DNA of 64,000 bases, taken from Ruegeria profundi (GTDB lineage: Bacteria; Pseudomonadota; Alphaproteobacteria; Rhodobacterales; Rhodobacteraceae). The DNA is taken from NCBI RefSeq assembly GCF_001507545.1, contig NZ_LQBP01000008.1, positions 176,534 through 240,533 of the forward strand, in the 5' to 3' direction. Under the pieces are notes generated by a model. The model made no database searches. It saw nothing but the letters and a program-made list of their open reading frames with translations, and was not told the origin of the DNA. The translations under genes and the position numbers were made by a program. Position 1 is the stretch's first letter. Each line of letters opens with the position of its first letter. This document shows, piece by piece, positions 30,903 through 39,626 of the stretch.

Positions 30903-31964
30903 TCAACGCTCAGTAATGAAAGATAGTCCAGACACGAGTTGCCTCAATCCAAGGGCTGCACCCACAAATATCGCAGCGAAGGTTACAGGCGCGCTGTAGG
31001 TCAGAAGTGAGAAGGCAGATATGCCTTGTCCGACGCTGCAACCAACCGCGATGATCGCTCCTGGACCCATAATCGCCGCGCCCAGCATTTGCCGCTTGAG
31101 CTCACGCGGATCTTCGCATGCTTCCCATCGGAAATGGCCTTTGGACCAGGATCCCAAAAACGCGCCGATGAGAACGCCTGAGACTGAGCCAACCGCAAAG
31201 GACAACGTGTTTCCGGATGCTGTCATCAGGTAGAATATCGTATCACCCAAGGGAGCGGCAAAGGTATGGGTTTGCACCGATTCGCCGTCAAAGCCGTGTG
31301 TTGCAACCCAATTGGTGCCTAGCCAACCTGAGACGATCGCCAGCCCAACGACAGCTCCCCAAAACACTTGTGCCGGACTGCGGCGGAAGCGCTGGTTCGC
31401 CAAGGCGAACATCACCAAAACAACGCCGATAACTGAGCCGACGAGCCAAGCTGGAATAGAGGTCAGCCGTTCGGAAAGAAAGCTTATACTCTGGGGGTTA
31501 TCGATATCCATTTCCACAGGAAAGACCCAAACCCGCAGATATGCCAGGGGTCCGGACATTACGACGTAAGCAGAAAGACCCATGATCAAAACGATGACGA
31601 ATGATCGAAGGTCGCCGCCCCCAAGCCTTGCCAGCGCGCCATAGCCGCAGTTTCCGCTGATCGCCATTCCGTAACCGAACATGAGGCCACCCACGATCGA
31701 ACCAAGTGGGTTCCAGGTCTGTGCAAGATACCTTGTTCCAACAGGGTCCAGCCACCCGAAAGCCATAGCTAAGTGGCTGCCGACAATTGCTACGCCGATC
31801 GCAATTACCCACATCCGCAGCCGCCGGTCATCATCTGCGTAAAGGTAGTCTTCGATTGCACCCAACGTGCAAAAGCGACCGACACGTGCGGCCAGTCCCA
31901 ATACGATGCCACCAATCAAACCGATCAGAGCAACTGTGTTTGCATCTCCCAATGCTTCGAACAT
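30903..31964 (-). CDS. soxT: SoxT, YeeE/YedE-family sulfur-compound transporter
   Basis: 353 residues with about nine to ten membrane helices. The family cysteine motifs are present: VGRFCTLGA (about 30), GNCGYGALARLGGGDLR (about 105) and VGCSVGQGISAF (about 310), which pass thiosulfate-type sulfur through YeeE-like channels. It is the last gene of the minus-strand soxS-soxR-soxT arm. In Paracoccus a soxT homolog lies in the same place. Substrate (thiosulfate or a sulfane carrier) is inferred from the family. Confidence 0.85.
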   Translation of the reverse strand: MFEALGDANTVALIGLIGGIVLGLAARVGRFCTLGAIEDYLYADDDRRLRMWVIAIGVAIVGSHLAMAFGWLDPVGTRYLAQTWNPLGSIVGGLMFGYGMAISGNCGYGALARLGGGDLRSFVIVLIMGLSAYVVMSGPLAYLRVWVFPVEMDIDNPQSISFLSERLTSIPAWLVGSVIGVVLVMFALANQRFRRSPAQVFWGAVVGLAIVSGWLGTNWVATHGFDGESVQTHTFAAPLGDTIFYLMTASGNTLSFAVGSVSGVLIGAFLGSWSKGHFRWEACEDPRELKRQMLGAAIMGPGAIIAVGCSVGQGISAFSLLTYSAPVTFAAIFVGAALGLRQLVSGLSFITER

Positions 31965-32005
31965 TGCCAGTCTCCTCCCAAAGCTGGCGGTTTTCTGAAC
32001 GGCTT

Positions 32006-32356
32006 CTACTTTTCCCTACAGAAAAGATCGTAAACGACTTCTAGTATTTGCGTCGATCGATCATCAGCCAATCTGTAGTAGATCGCTTTCCCCTCGCGTC
32101 GCGTTTTCACCAAGCCCTCAAAGCGTAAGCGCGATAATTGTTGAGACACGGCAGCCTGACGTGCCGAAAGCATTTCTTCCATCTGCGTTACAGATTTTTC
32201 CCCTGAAGACAGATAACACAGAATCATCAGGCGTCCCTCATGACTGATTGCCTTGAGGAAACTTGATGCCGTCTGAGCATTCTCCATCATTCTGTCCATG
32301 TCTTCGGAGCACGTATCCTTTGAGAACACTGGCAGTTTCGAAGATTTGTCCAACAA
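32006..32356 (-). CDS. soxR: SoxR, ArsR-family repressor with paired sensor cysteines
   Basis: 116 residues from a TTG start (GAGG upstream; ATG 32299 is an alternative). Winged-helix core: LKAISHEGRLMILCYLSSGE.., recognition region SARQAAVSQQLSRLRFEGLV, wing TRREGKAIYYRL. Cys47 and Cys113 are 66 residues apart, exactly like the C41/C107 pair that forms the persulfide or tetrasulfide switch in SqrR/BigR/SoxR repressors. It probably represses the divergent sox arms until sulfur compounds modify the cysteines. An extra Cys16 is present. Confidence 0.88.
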   Translation of the reverse strand: MLDKSSKLPVFSKDTCSEDMDRMMENAQTASSFLKAISHEGRLMILCYLSSGEKSVTQMEEMLSARQAAVSQQLSRLRFEGLVKTRREGKAIYYRLADDRSTQILEVVYDLFCREK

Positions 32357-32414
32357 GATCGCCTCGCTTTCATGGCTTCAAGTATTCAAAACAGTTTATG
32401 TAGTCTGCGGCAGT

Positions 32415-32789
32415 TTATCCAGAGGCCTTAATCGGAACCCCAGCGTCACGTAGCAAGACGCCCAGCAACCCCCAGAAAAAGTCCTCACCGGGATATCCTT
32501 CGATTCGGCCGACCTCTCGGCCGTTGTTCAGCAGAACAAAGGTCGGCGTGTAGTAAAGAGGCCGTTCCAATGCGATCCCATCAGGCATGGCTGCGTTGAT
32601 ATCAACGCGTTGCAGCGGAGCGGCATTTCCTTCGGGTGATTTTGGGTAGATCTCTGAGATTTCGGAATCCCAGCGGGCACACCACATACACCCATCTTCT
32701 TCGGCCATCAGAAGCGTCATTTCTGCCCGTACTGCCACGGGAGAAACAAGCAACGCAGTTGCAAGTACGAGCAGAATTAAGTGGCGCAT
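32415..32789 (-). CDS. soxS: SoxS, periplasmic thioredoxin-like protein
   Basis: 124 residues from ATG 32789 (GGAG upstream) with a signal peptide (MRHLILLVLATALLVSPVAV) and a CMWC redox site in EEDGCMWCARWDSEI, then cis-Pro YTPTFVLLNNG. In Paracoccus SoxS keeps the SoxY cysteine active by reduction. It is the first gene of the minus-strand arm and divergent from soxV across an 80-bp promoter region. Confidence 0.88.
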   Translation of the reverse strand: MRHLILLVLATALLVSPVAVRAEMTLLMAEEDGCMWCARWDSEISEIYPKSPEGNAAPLQRVDINAAMPDGIALERPLYYTPTFVLLNNGREVGRIEGYPGEDFFWGLLGVLLRDAGVPIKASG

Positions 32790-32869
32790 CTCAAGCTCCG
32801 ATTGACCGCGACGCAATATCTTTATTATTTTGAATGTATGAATGATAACGCACCGAGACAGGTTTGACC
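32790..32869. promoter_or_regulatory. soxS/soxV divergent promoter with possible SoxR half-sites
   Basis: This carries TGAAT-GTA-TGAAT (32831-32843) inside an AT-rich tract. On the minus strand it reads CATTCATACATTCA, and its CATTCATA core recurs before the MBL gene at 47652. It is a candidate SoxR operator by position; experiments in Paracoccus place SoxR sites in the equivalent gap. Confidence 0.45.
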
Positions 32870-33610
32870 ATGCTCGACATTACATTTGCAGGAGCTTTGG
32901 TCGCAGGACTGTTATCTTTTCTGTCACCCTGCATCCTGCCTATTGTACCTTTCTACCTCAGTTATCTGGCGGGAGTCGGGATTGATCAGATTTCTGCTGG
33001 TTCCGCCATTTCCGGCACCGTTCGCCGCAGGGCAACGTTTTCGGCAGTCGCATTTGCGGCAGGGATCATAACGATCTTCATGGCACTTGGAGCGACCGCT
33101 TCGATATTTGGCCAGATGGTACGAGAGTATTTCGACATCCTGCGTTGGATCGCAGCGGCCATCATCATTGCGATGGGTCTGCATTTCCTGGGGATTATTC
33201 GCATCGGGTTCCTGTATCGCCAGTTTCGCGCAGACGTCGGCGAGACATCAAACGTAAGCCTGATTGGGGCATATGTTCTTGGATTGGCATTTGCTTTTGG
33301 CTGGACACCCTGCGTCGGGCCAGTGCTTGCCGCGATCCTGTTCACGGCCGCCGGGACTGAGACGGCCTGGCGCGGGGCGGTGCTGCTATTCGTTTATGGG
33401 GTTGGAATGACTGCACCGTTTGTTCTGGCGGCCTTTCTGGTTCGCCCCTTCATGCAATGGATGGCGCGGTTCAGAAGGCACTTACCACTTATCGAAAAGG
33501 CAATGGGCGGTTTGCTGGTCGTTTTCGGCACTCTCATTGCCACTAATTCCATCAATCACATCGCACAATGGATGCTCGACCATATGCCGTGGCTCGCAGC
33601 TATTGGGTAA
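32870..33610 (+). CDS. soxV: SoxV, CcdA-type thiol-electron transporter
   Basis: 246 residues, six membrane helices. The two transport cysteines are in FLSPCILPIVPFYLSYLAG (first) and FGWTPCVGPVLAAIL (fourth helix). ATG 32870 is preferred over the upstream TTG. SoxV carries electrons from cytoplasmic thioredoxin to periplasmic SoxW, which feeds the SoxYZ cycle. It is followed by soxW with 14 bp between. Confidence 0.93.
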   Translation: MLDITFAGALVAGLLSFLSPCILPIVPFYLSYLAGVGIDQISAGSAISGTVRRRATFSAVAFAAGIITIFMALGATASIFGQMVREYFDILRWIAAAIIIAMGLHFLGIIRIGFLYRQFRADVGETSNVSLIGAYVLGLAFAFGWTPCVGPVLAAILFTAAGTETAWRGAVLLFVYGVGMTAPFVLAAFLVRPFMQWMARFRRHLPLIEKAMGGLLVVFGTLIATNSINHIAQWMLDHMPWLAAIG

Positions 33611-33624
33611 TTTGGGAGGAAGAT

Positions 33625-34203
33625 ATGAAACGAGCTTTGTCAATTTTGATCGCATGCCTGATGGGCGGGGCAGTCTTGGCTGCTGAACTGGGTGACGATG
33701 GATTGCATAAAACGCCTTGGATGCGTGACACGTTCAAAGACCTCCGCGAGGATCTTGAAGAGGCCAATAGTGAAAACAAGCGGTTGGTTTTGTTCATCGA
33801 ACAACAGGGCTGTATCTACTGCAAAAAGATGCATGAAGAGGTGTTCCCTCAGCCCGACCTGGCGGCGTTTATCGAAGAGAATTTCTTTGTCGTCCAATTG
33901 GATTTGCATGGCAGCACGACAGCCACCGACTTTGACGGGCAAGAGGATGAGCAAAGAGCATTGATGCGCAAGTGGGGGATTCTGTTTACCCCAACGCTTG
34001 TATTTCTACCGCAAGAGGTTCCCGAGGCTGCCACAGCCATTGATGCTGCGGTTGCTGTAATGCCGGGCGCGTTCTCCAAGGGAACAACCCTGGACCTTTT
34101 CACCTGGGTCGAAGAGAAAAGATATGAGCTTGATAATGGTGAAGATTTCCAGCGCTATCATGCTCGACGCATTCAGGAGCGAAACGATGTTTCGAGCGAT
34201 TGA
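33625..34203 (+). CDS. soxW: SoxW, periplasmic thioredoxin
   Basis: 192 residues from ATG 33625 (GGGAGGAAG upstream) with a signal peptide and a CIYC site (FIEQQGCIYCKKMHEEV, about 66-82), cis-Pro FTPTLVFL. It accepts electrons from SoxV and reduces sulfur-enzyme thiols in the periplasm. The last 20 residues are charged. It ends 131 bp before soxX, leaving a separate promoter. Confidence 0.92.
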   Translation: MKRALSILIACLMGGAVLAAELGDDGLHKTPWMRDTFKDLREDLEEANSENKRLVLFIEQQGCIYCKKMHEEVFPQPDLAAFIEENFFVVQLDLHGSTTATDFDGQEDEQRALMRKWGILFTPTLVFLPQEVPEAATAIDAAVAVMPGAFSKGTTLDLFTWVEEKRYELDNGEDFQRYHARRIQERNDVSSD

Positions 34204-34224
34204 ATGCTGTCATTACAAATAAAA

Positions 34225-34244
34225 AAATTCACTATAATGAATTT
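34225..34244 (+). promoter_or_regulatory. soxX promoter with inverted repeat over the -10 box
   Basis: AAATTCA-CTATAA-TGAATTT is a perfect 7-bp inverted repeat (34225-34244), and TATAAT (34233-34238) lies in its centre. A repressor bound here would block the -10 box directly. Best candidate for the main SoxR operator, since soxW-soxX is the second known SoxR-controlled gap in Paracoccus. Confidence 0.65.
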
Positions 34245-34334
34245 AATGTTGCGATAAGCCGTGCTCGTCGACTACGGTACACAAAGGCATTGGGTCGCAA
34301 GGCGCCAACGGCGAGTTAGCAAATGGGAGGGATC

Positions 34335-34811
34335 ATGAAGCTGAGACTCTTAACTTTGGTCTGCGCAATGACAGGCTTTGCCGCATCTGCGGCAGATACA
34401 GACCCGAAAGACGTAACCTACGATGAATATGGTGCTGTCGAAGTCTCTCTGACCGGCGTTGGCGGTGATGCCGCAAATGGTGCGCTCATCGTTGGCGACA
34501 AGTCGAAAGGCAATTGCGTGGCGTGCCACGCGGTCACGGCTTTGGCGGACATTCCGTTCCATGGCGAAGTTGGTCCAATGCTGGATGGGGCCGGTGATCG
34601 TTGGACCGAAGCAGAGCTTCGCGGATTGATCGCGAACGCAAAGATGACGTTCGAAGGTACGGTGATGCCGGCGTTCTACAAGGATGACGGCTATATCCGC
34701 CCGGGCGACGCCTATACCGGCAAAGCACCGAGCGCGCCTTTGGCGTCAATCCTGACCGCACAGGAAATCGAGGACGTGGTCGCGTTTCTTGCGACCCTGA
34801 AAGAGGAGTAG
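34335..34811 (+). CDS. soxX: SoxX, cytochrome c subunit of SoxAX
   Basis: 158 residues from ATG 34335 (GGGAGGG upstream) with a signal peptide and one heme site CVACH (about 57-61) and the distal Met in GTVMPAFY. SoxAX makes the thiosulfate-SoxY thioether/persulfide bond in the periplasm. It opens the structural operon XYZABCDEF. Confidence 0.93.
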   Translation: MKLRLLTLVCAMTGFAASAADTDPKDVTYDEYGAVEVSLTGVGGDAANGALIVGDKSKGNCVACHAVTALADIPFHGEVGPMLDGAGDRWTEAELRGLIANAKMTFEGTVMPAFYKDDGYIRPGDAYTGKAPSAPLASILTAQEIEDVVAFLATLKEE

Positions 34812-34857
34812 TCACGCCTTCCGGTGTGAACTTACGAGGATTTAAAGGAGATTGAAT

Positions 34858-35274
34858 ATGGAACTCTCTCGCCGCGAGACTCTGGCCCTTGGGCTGGGCG
34901 CCGCGTTCCTGACAATTATGCCGCTACGCGCAAATGCAGCCGCTGAAGATGCGATCGCCGCGTTTACCGGCGGGGCAGATGTGGCCGACGGCGGTGTTAC
35001 ACTGACGGCGCCGGAAATCGCTGAAAACGGGAACACCGTACCTATCGAAGTCAGCGCGCCGGGTGCTGCTTCGATTCTTATCGTGGCCGCGGGCAACCCC
35101 GAACCGGGCGTTGCAACGTTCAACTTCGGCCCGCTGGCCGCTGCGCAAGCCGCTTCAACCCGCATCCGTCTTGCCGGAACGCAAGATGTTATTGCAGTGG
35201 CCAAGATGGCAGATGGCAGCTTTGCCAAGGCATCCGCGACCGTAAAAGTAACAATCGGCGGCTGCGGCGGTTGA
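34858..35274 (+). CDS. soxY: SoxY, sulfur-carrier subunit
   Basis: 138 residues from ATG 34858 (GGAG 8 nt upstream). The Tat signal (SRRETLALGLGAAFL) is typical because SoxYZ is exported folded. The chain ends in GGCGG, the flexible swinging arm whose Cys carries the sulfur intermediates. An Ig-like body lies between. Paired with soxZ. Confidence 0.95.
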   Translation: MELSRRETLALGLGAAFLTIMPLRANAAAEDAIAAFTGGADVADGGVTLTAPEIAENGNTVPIEVSAPGAASILIVAAGNPEPGVATFNFGPLAAAQAASTRIRLAGTQDVIAVAKMADGSFAKASATVKVTIGGCGG

Positions 35275-35308
35275 TCGCCAAGCGCCCCGAAATACAGGAG
35301 ATTGACCA

Positions 35309-35638
35309 ATGGCATCCGGTGTAAAACCCCGCGTCAAGGTTCCAAAGACAGCTGCTGCTGGTGAAGCCATCACGATCAAGACACTGATCAGCCATAAGAT
35401 GGAAAGCGGCCAGCGCAAGGATAAAGAAGGCAACGTCATTCCGCGTTCGATCATCAACCGTTTCACCTGCGAGTTTAACGGCGAAATGGTGATTGACGTG
35501 ACTATGGAACCGGCGATTTCGACCAATCCGTACTTCCAGTTTGAAGCGACCGTACCCGAAGCCGGTGAGTTCGTCTTTACCTGGTACGATGATGACGGCT
35601 CTGTCTACGACGAAAAGAAAACGATCGAGATCGCCTGA
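35309..35638 (+). CDS. soxZ: SoxZ, SoxY partner
   Basis: 109 residues without a signal peptide; SoxZ is carried out with SoxY by the SoxY Tat signal. Ig-like beta fold (VPKTAAAGEAITIKTLISH.., FVFTWYDDDGSVY). CAGGAG precedes the ATG. Start and length match the family. Confidence 0.95.
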   Translation: MASGVKPRVKVPKTAAAGEAITIKTLISHKMESGQRKDKEGNVIPRSIINRFTCEFNGEMVIDVTMEPAISTNPYFQFEATVPEAGEFVFTWYDDDGSVYDEKKTIEIA

Positions 35639-35708
35639 CGGCTCGACGACTAAGGAAGATCAGCGCTGGTTGTGAATTCTTGCGCTGGTCCACCAAGGGA
35701 GGAATGCG

Positions 35709-36554
35709 ATGAATACCAAGGCACTTACGGCGATCACGGCAATTCTGGTTTTCCCAGTTGCAGTAATGGCCGGACCGGACGAAGAGAATCTTGTGATCAA
35801 CGGTGAGCTGGATATGACCTCGGTCACTAAAGCTCCGGCGCATCTCGAGAATTTGGACACGATCTATTCAGGTTGGCATTTCCGCACTGATGAAACGCAA
35901 GCACTGCAAATCGATGATTTTGACAATCCAGCAATGATCTTCGTCGATCAGGCAGTCGACCTCTTTGCGACGGTCGATGGTGCCGCTGGTGAAAGCTGTG
36001 CTTCGTGCCACGATGGGGTGGAAAGCTTCAAAGGATTGCAGGCATCCATGCCCAAGGTCGACGCCGAAAGCGGCAAGCTGGTTGTAATGGAAGATCTGAT
36101 TAACAGGTGCCGCACGGACCGTATGGAGGCTGATGCCTGGAAATGGTCCGGTGGAGAAATGCAGGGTATGGTCGCATTGATCGGTCTGCAGTCACGCGGG
36201 ATGCCAATGAACGTCGCCATTGATGGCGATGCCGCCCCATATTGGGAGCAGGGCAAGGAAATGTATTATACCCGCTACGGTCAGTTGGAGCTGAGCTGTG
36301 CCAATTGTCATGAAGACAACTGGGGCAATATGATCCGCGCTGATCACCTAAGCCAAGGTATGATCAATGGATTCCCGACTTATCGCCTGAAACAGGCCAA
36401 GTTGATTTCGCGCCACAATCGTTTTCGCGGCTGTATTCGCGACACGCGGGCAGAGACTTTTGCGGAAGGATCAGACGAGTTCCGTGCTTTGGAGCTCTAT
36501 GTGGCTTCGCGTGGTAATGGGCTTTCCGTGGAAACCCCAGCTGTACGTCAATAA
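35709..36554 (+). CDS. soxA: SoxA, diheme cytochrome c subunit of SoxAX
   Basis: 281 residues with a signal peptide (MNTKALTAITAILVFPVAVM). Two CxxCH sites: CASCH (about 97-101) and CANCH (about 198-202), so this is the diheme form. The active-site cysteine heme ligand is in HNRFRGCIRDTRAE (about 238-251). A GGGAGGAATGCG site precedes the ATG. It catalyses thiosulfate conjugation to SoxYZ with SoxX. Confidence 0.95.
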   Translation: MNTKALTAITAILVFPVAVMAGPDEENLVINGELDMTSVTKAPAHLENLDTIYSGWHFRTDETQALQIDDFDNPAMIFVDQAVDLFATVDGAAGESCASCHDGVESFKGLQASMPKVDAESGKLVVMEDLINRCRTDRMEADAWKWSGGEMQGMVALIGLQSRGMPMNVAIDGDAAPYWEQGKEMYYTRYGQLELSCANCHEDNWGNMIRADHLSQGMINGFPTYRLKQAKLISRHNRFRGCIRDTRAETFAEGSDEFRALELYVASRGNGLSVETPAVRQ

Positions 36555-36560
36555 CGAATG

Positions 36561-36593
36561 ACCCGCGTAGGTGATGTCCGGCGCGGGTTTTTC
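36561..36593 (+). terminator. Terminator-like hairpin between soxA and soxB
   Basis: ACCCGCG...CGCGGGT stem followed by TTTTT sits 7 bp after the soxA stop. It would attenuate transcription and lower soxBCDEF expression relative to soxXYZA. Confidence 0.7.
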
Positions 36594-36641
36594 GTGCACT
36601 TAACATTCACACATTTATATGAGTAACAGGAAAGCCAATAG

Positions 36642-38339
36642 ATGATTTCGCGACGTGACTTCTTGCAGGTTTCGATGGCCGCTTCGGCACTGTACGGGGC
36701 GTCTGGGTTCGGGAACTGGGCCAGACTTGCTGCACAGCAAAGCCTGTCGCAGGATCAACTGCTGGAGTTCGAGACCTTCGGCAATATCAGCCTGATCCAT
36801 GTCACAGATATTCACGCGCAACTCAAACCGATTTACTTCCGTGAACCCGAGATAAATCTGGGTATCGGCGATGCACGGGGGCAGATGCCGCATGTTACAG
36901 GGGCCGCATTCCGCAAGGCTTACGGGATCGAAGATGGAAGCCCGTCGGCCTACGCGCTGACCTACAATGATTTCGCAGCGTTGGCGAAGACCTATGGCCG
37001 GGTCGGCGGCTTGGACCGCGTGTCTACCGTGATCAACGCCATCCGCGCGGACCGCCCAGACGCTTTGCTGCTGGACGGCGGAGATACCTGGCACGGCTCC
37101 TACACCTGCTATCAGACGGCTGGTCAGGACATGGTCAACGTCATGAATGCGCTGAAACCTGATGCGATGACATTCCATTGGGAATTCACGTTGGGCAGCG
37201 ACCGCGTCAACGAAATCGTCGAAGGGCTGCCCTTTGCCGCTTTGGGTCAGAACATCTTTGATGCCGAATGGGATGAGCCCGCCGAGCTGTTCAAGCCCTA
37301 CAAGTTCTTCGACCGGGGTGGTGCCAAGGTCGCCGTGATAGGGCAGGCGTTCCCCTACATGCCCATCGCGAACCCAGGCTGGATGTTCCCCGAATACTCA
37401 TTCGGTATCCGGGATGAAAACATGCAGGCAATGGTGGACGAGGTTCGTGATGCCGGTGCGGACGTCGTTGTCGTCCTAAGTCATAACGGCTTTGACGTGG
37501 ACAAGAAGATGGCAGGCCGGGTTCAGGGGATAGACGTGATCCTCAGCGGTCACACCCATGACGCGCTGCCCGAGCCGGTTCTGGTGGGTAAGACGCATAT
37601 CATCGCCTCTGGCTCAAACGGCAAATTCGTGAGCCGCGTGGATCTGGACGTGCGGGATGGGCAGATGATGGGGCTGAAGCACAAGCTGATCCCGATCTTT
37701 TCGGACGTCATTGCGCCCGATCCAGCGATCACTGCCCTGATCGACGAACAGCGGGCGCCATATGAAACCACGCTGCGCGAGGTGATCGGCAAAACAGACT
37801 CGTTGCTCTACCGCCGTGGCAATTTCAATGGCACTTGGGATGACCTGATTTGCGACGCGCTGCTCAGCGAGCGTGAAGCGGATATCGCGATGTCGCCCGG
37901 CGTCCGTTGGGGGCCGTCAATCCTGCCGGGGCAGGAGATTACGCGAGAGGACATATGGAACGTGACCTCAATGACTTATCCGAATGCGTATCGTACGGAA
38001 ATGACGGGGGAATTCATCCATGTGATCCTTGAGGATGTGGGTGACAACCTGTTCAATCCTGATCCCTACTACCAGCAGGGCGGCGACATGGTTCGTGTCG
38101 GTGGGCTTGGCTACCGCATCGATGTGACCAAGCCACAAGGGCAACGGATCAGCGAAATGACCCTGCTCAAAACTGGTGAGCCGATTGACCCGTCGAAAAC
38201 CTACGTCGTTGCTGGTTGGGCAAGCGTCAACGAAGGCACCGAGGGTCCGCCGGTCTGGGATGTCGTCGAAAACCACATTCGCAATCTAGGCACCGTAACG
38301 GTGCAAGAGAACACCAGCGTCGATGTTGTCGGCGCTTAA
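36642..38339 (+). CDS. soxB: SoxB, dimanganese sulfate thiol hydrolase
   Basis: 565 residues with a Tat signal (ISRRDFLQVSMAAS). 5'-nucleotidase-like fold with metal ligands in TDIHAQLKP, DGGDTWHGS, SHNGFDVD and SGHTHD. It releases sulfate from SoxY-bound sulfonate. Length and motifs are complete for the family. Separated from soxA by the terminator-like hairpin. Confidence 0.95.
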   Translation: MISRRDFLQVSMAASALYGASGFGNWARLAAQQSLSQDQLLEFETFGNISLIHVTDIHAQLKPIYFREPEINLGIGDARGQMPHVTGAAFRKAYGIEDGSPSAYALTYNDFAALAKTYGRVGGLDRVSTVINAIRADRPDALLLDGGDTWHGSYTCYQTAGQDMVNVMNALKPDAMTFHWEFTLGSDRVNEIVEGLPFAALGQNIFDAEWDEPAELFKPYKFFDRGGAKVAVIGQAFPYMPIANPGWMFPEYSFGIRDENMQAMVDEVRDAGADVVVVLSHNGFDVDKKMAGRVQGIDVILSGHTHDALPEPVLVGKTHIIASGSNGKFVSRVDLDVRDGQMMGLKHKLIPIFSDVIAPDPAITALIDEQRAPYETTLREVIGKTDSLLYRRGNFNGTWDDLICDALLSEREADIAMSPGVRWGPSILPGQEITREDIWNVTSMTYPNAYRTEMTGEFIHVILEDVGDNLFNPDPYYQQGGDMVRVGGLGYRIDVTKPQGQRISEMTLLKTGEPIDPSKTYVVAGWASVNEGTEGPPVWDVVENHIRNLGTVTVQENTSVDVVGA

Positions 38340-38363
38340 AAAACAGATGGAGACCTAAGAGAT

Positions 38364-39626
38364 ATGGATGACGCGTTCAAACCGTCCCGCCGGGCCTTCC
38401 TGAAAGGCAGTGCTGCGGTTGCGGCAGGGTCAGTCGCCGGTGCAGCCGCCGCGGACACGCCCGACCCCTTGATAACAGAGCTTCAGGATTGGGCGTCTTA
38501 CACGGGTGCCGGCGTCGATGAGACACCATATGGCATGCCGATCAGCTTCGAATCCCATGTCGTTCGGCGCAATGTGGAATGGCTGACCGCCTCTCCGATT
38601 TCATCGATCAACTTCACGCCAATCCACGCGCTTGATGGTACGATCACTCCGCAAGGATGCGCTTTTGAGCGCCATCACTCGGGCGCGATTGAGCTGCGCA
38701 AAGAAGACTATCGCCTGATGATCAACGGGCTGGTCGATCGTCCGCTTGTCTTTACTTACGACGATATCGAGCGGTTCCCGCGCGAAAACCACGTGTATTT
38801 CTGCGAATGCGCGGCGAACACGGGTATGGAATGGGCCGGTGCACAGCTCAATGGGGTCCAGTTCACCCATGGCATGATACACAACATGGAATACACCGGT
38901 GTTCCGCTGCGGACGCTGTTGCAGGAAGCGGGGGCCGATATCTCACCCGACAAATGGGTCTATGTTGAGGGCGCAGATGCGTCATCCAATGGCCGCTCCA
39001 TCCCGATGGAAAAAGCACTGGATGACGTGCTGGTGGCCTTCAAGGCAAATGGCGAAGCGCTGCGTATGGAGCATGGGTACCCCGTTCGCCTGGTTGTTCC
39101 GGGCTGGGAAGGCAACATGTGGGTCAAGTGGCTGCGCCGCATTGAGGTCGTTGATATGGCGGTCGAAAGCCGCGAAGAAACATCAAAATACACTGATGTC
39201 TACGCCGATGGCACAGCCCAGAAATGGACGTGGGTGATGGATGCAAAATCCGTCATTACATCACCTAGCCCCCAAATGCCGATCAAGCACGGACCGGGAC
39301 CCTTGGTCATTTCCGGGCTTGCCTGGTCAGGCCACGGGCAAATTACGCGGGTCGATGTGTCCAAGGACGGTGGCATCACCTGGGAGACTGCGCGTCTTGG
39401 CAAGCAGGGCGACAGCAAGGCTTTGACGCGTTTCTATCTCGATACGAACTGGGACGGGGCGCCAATGCTCTTGCAGGCCCGCGCGATCGACGAGACCGGC
39501 TACGTGCAGCCTACCAAAGACCAGCTGCGCGAAAAGCGCGGAGAGAACTCGGTCTATCACAACAACTGTATCCAGACTTGGTACGTGAGCGCAGAAGGGA
39601 TCGCTGAAAATGTCGAAGTCTCTTAG
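38364..39626 (+). CDS. soxC: SoxC, molybdenum sulfane dehydrogenase subunit
   Basis: 420 residues with a Tat signal (SRRAFLKGSAAVAAGS). Sulfite-oxidase fold: the Mo-ligand Cys is in HVYFCECAANTGMEW (about 149), and a dimerisation Ig-like domain occupies the last ~120 residues. SoxCD removes six electrons from the SoxY-bound sulfane sulfur. It overlaps soxD by 17 bp. Confidence 0.95.
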   Translation: MDDAFKPSRRAFLKGSAAVAAGSVAGAAAADTPDPLITELQDWASYTGAGVDETPYGMPISFESHVVRRNVEWLTASPISSINFTPIHALDGTITPQGCAFERHHSGAIELRKEDYRLMINGLVDRPLVFTYDDIERFPRENHVYFCECAANTGMEWAGAQLNGVQFTHGMIHNMEYTGVPLRTLLQEAGADISPDKWVYVEGADASSNGRSIPMEKALDDVLVAFKANGEALRMEHGYPVRLVVPGWEGNMWVKWLRRIEVVDMAVESREETSKYTDVYADGTAQKWTWVMDAKSVITSPSPQMPIKHGPGPLVISGLAWSGHGQITRVDVSKDGGITWETARLGKQGDSKALTRFYLDTNWDGAPMLLQARAIDETGYVQPTKDQLREKRGENSVYHNNCIQTWYVSAEGIAENVEVS

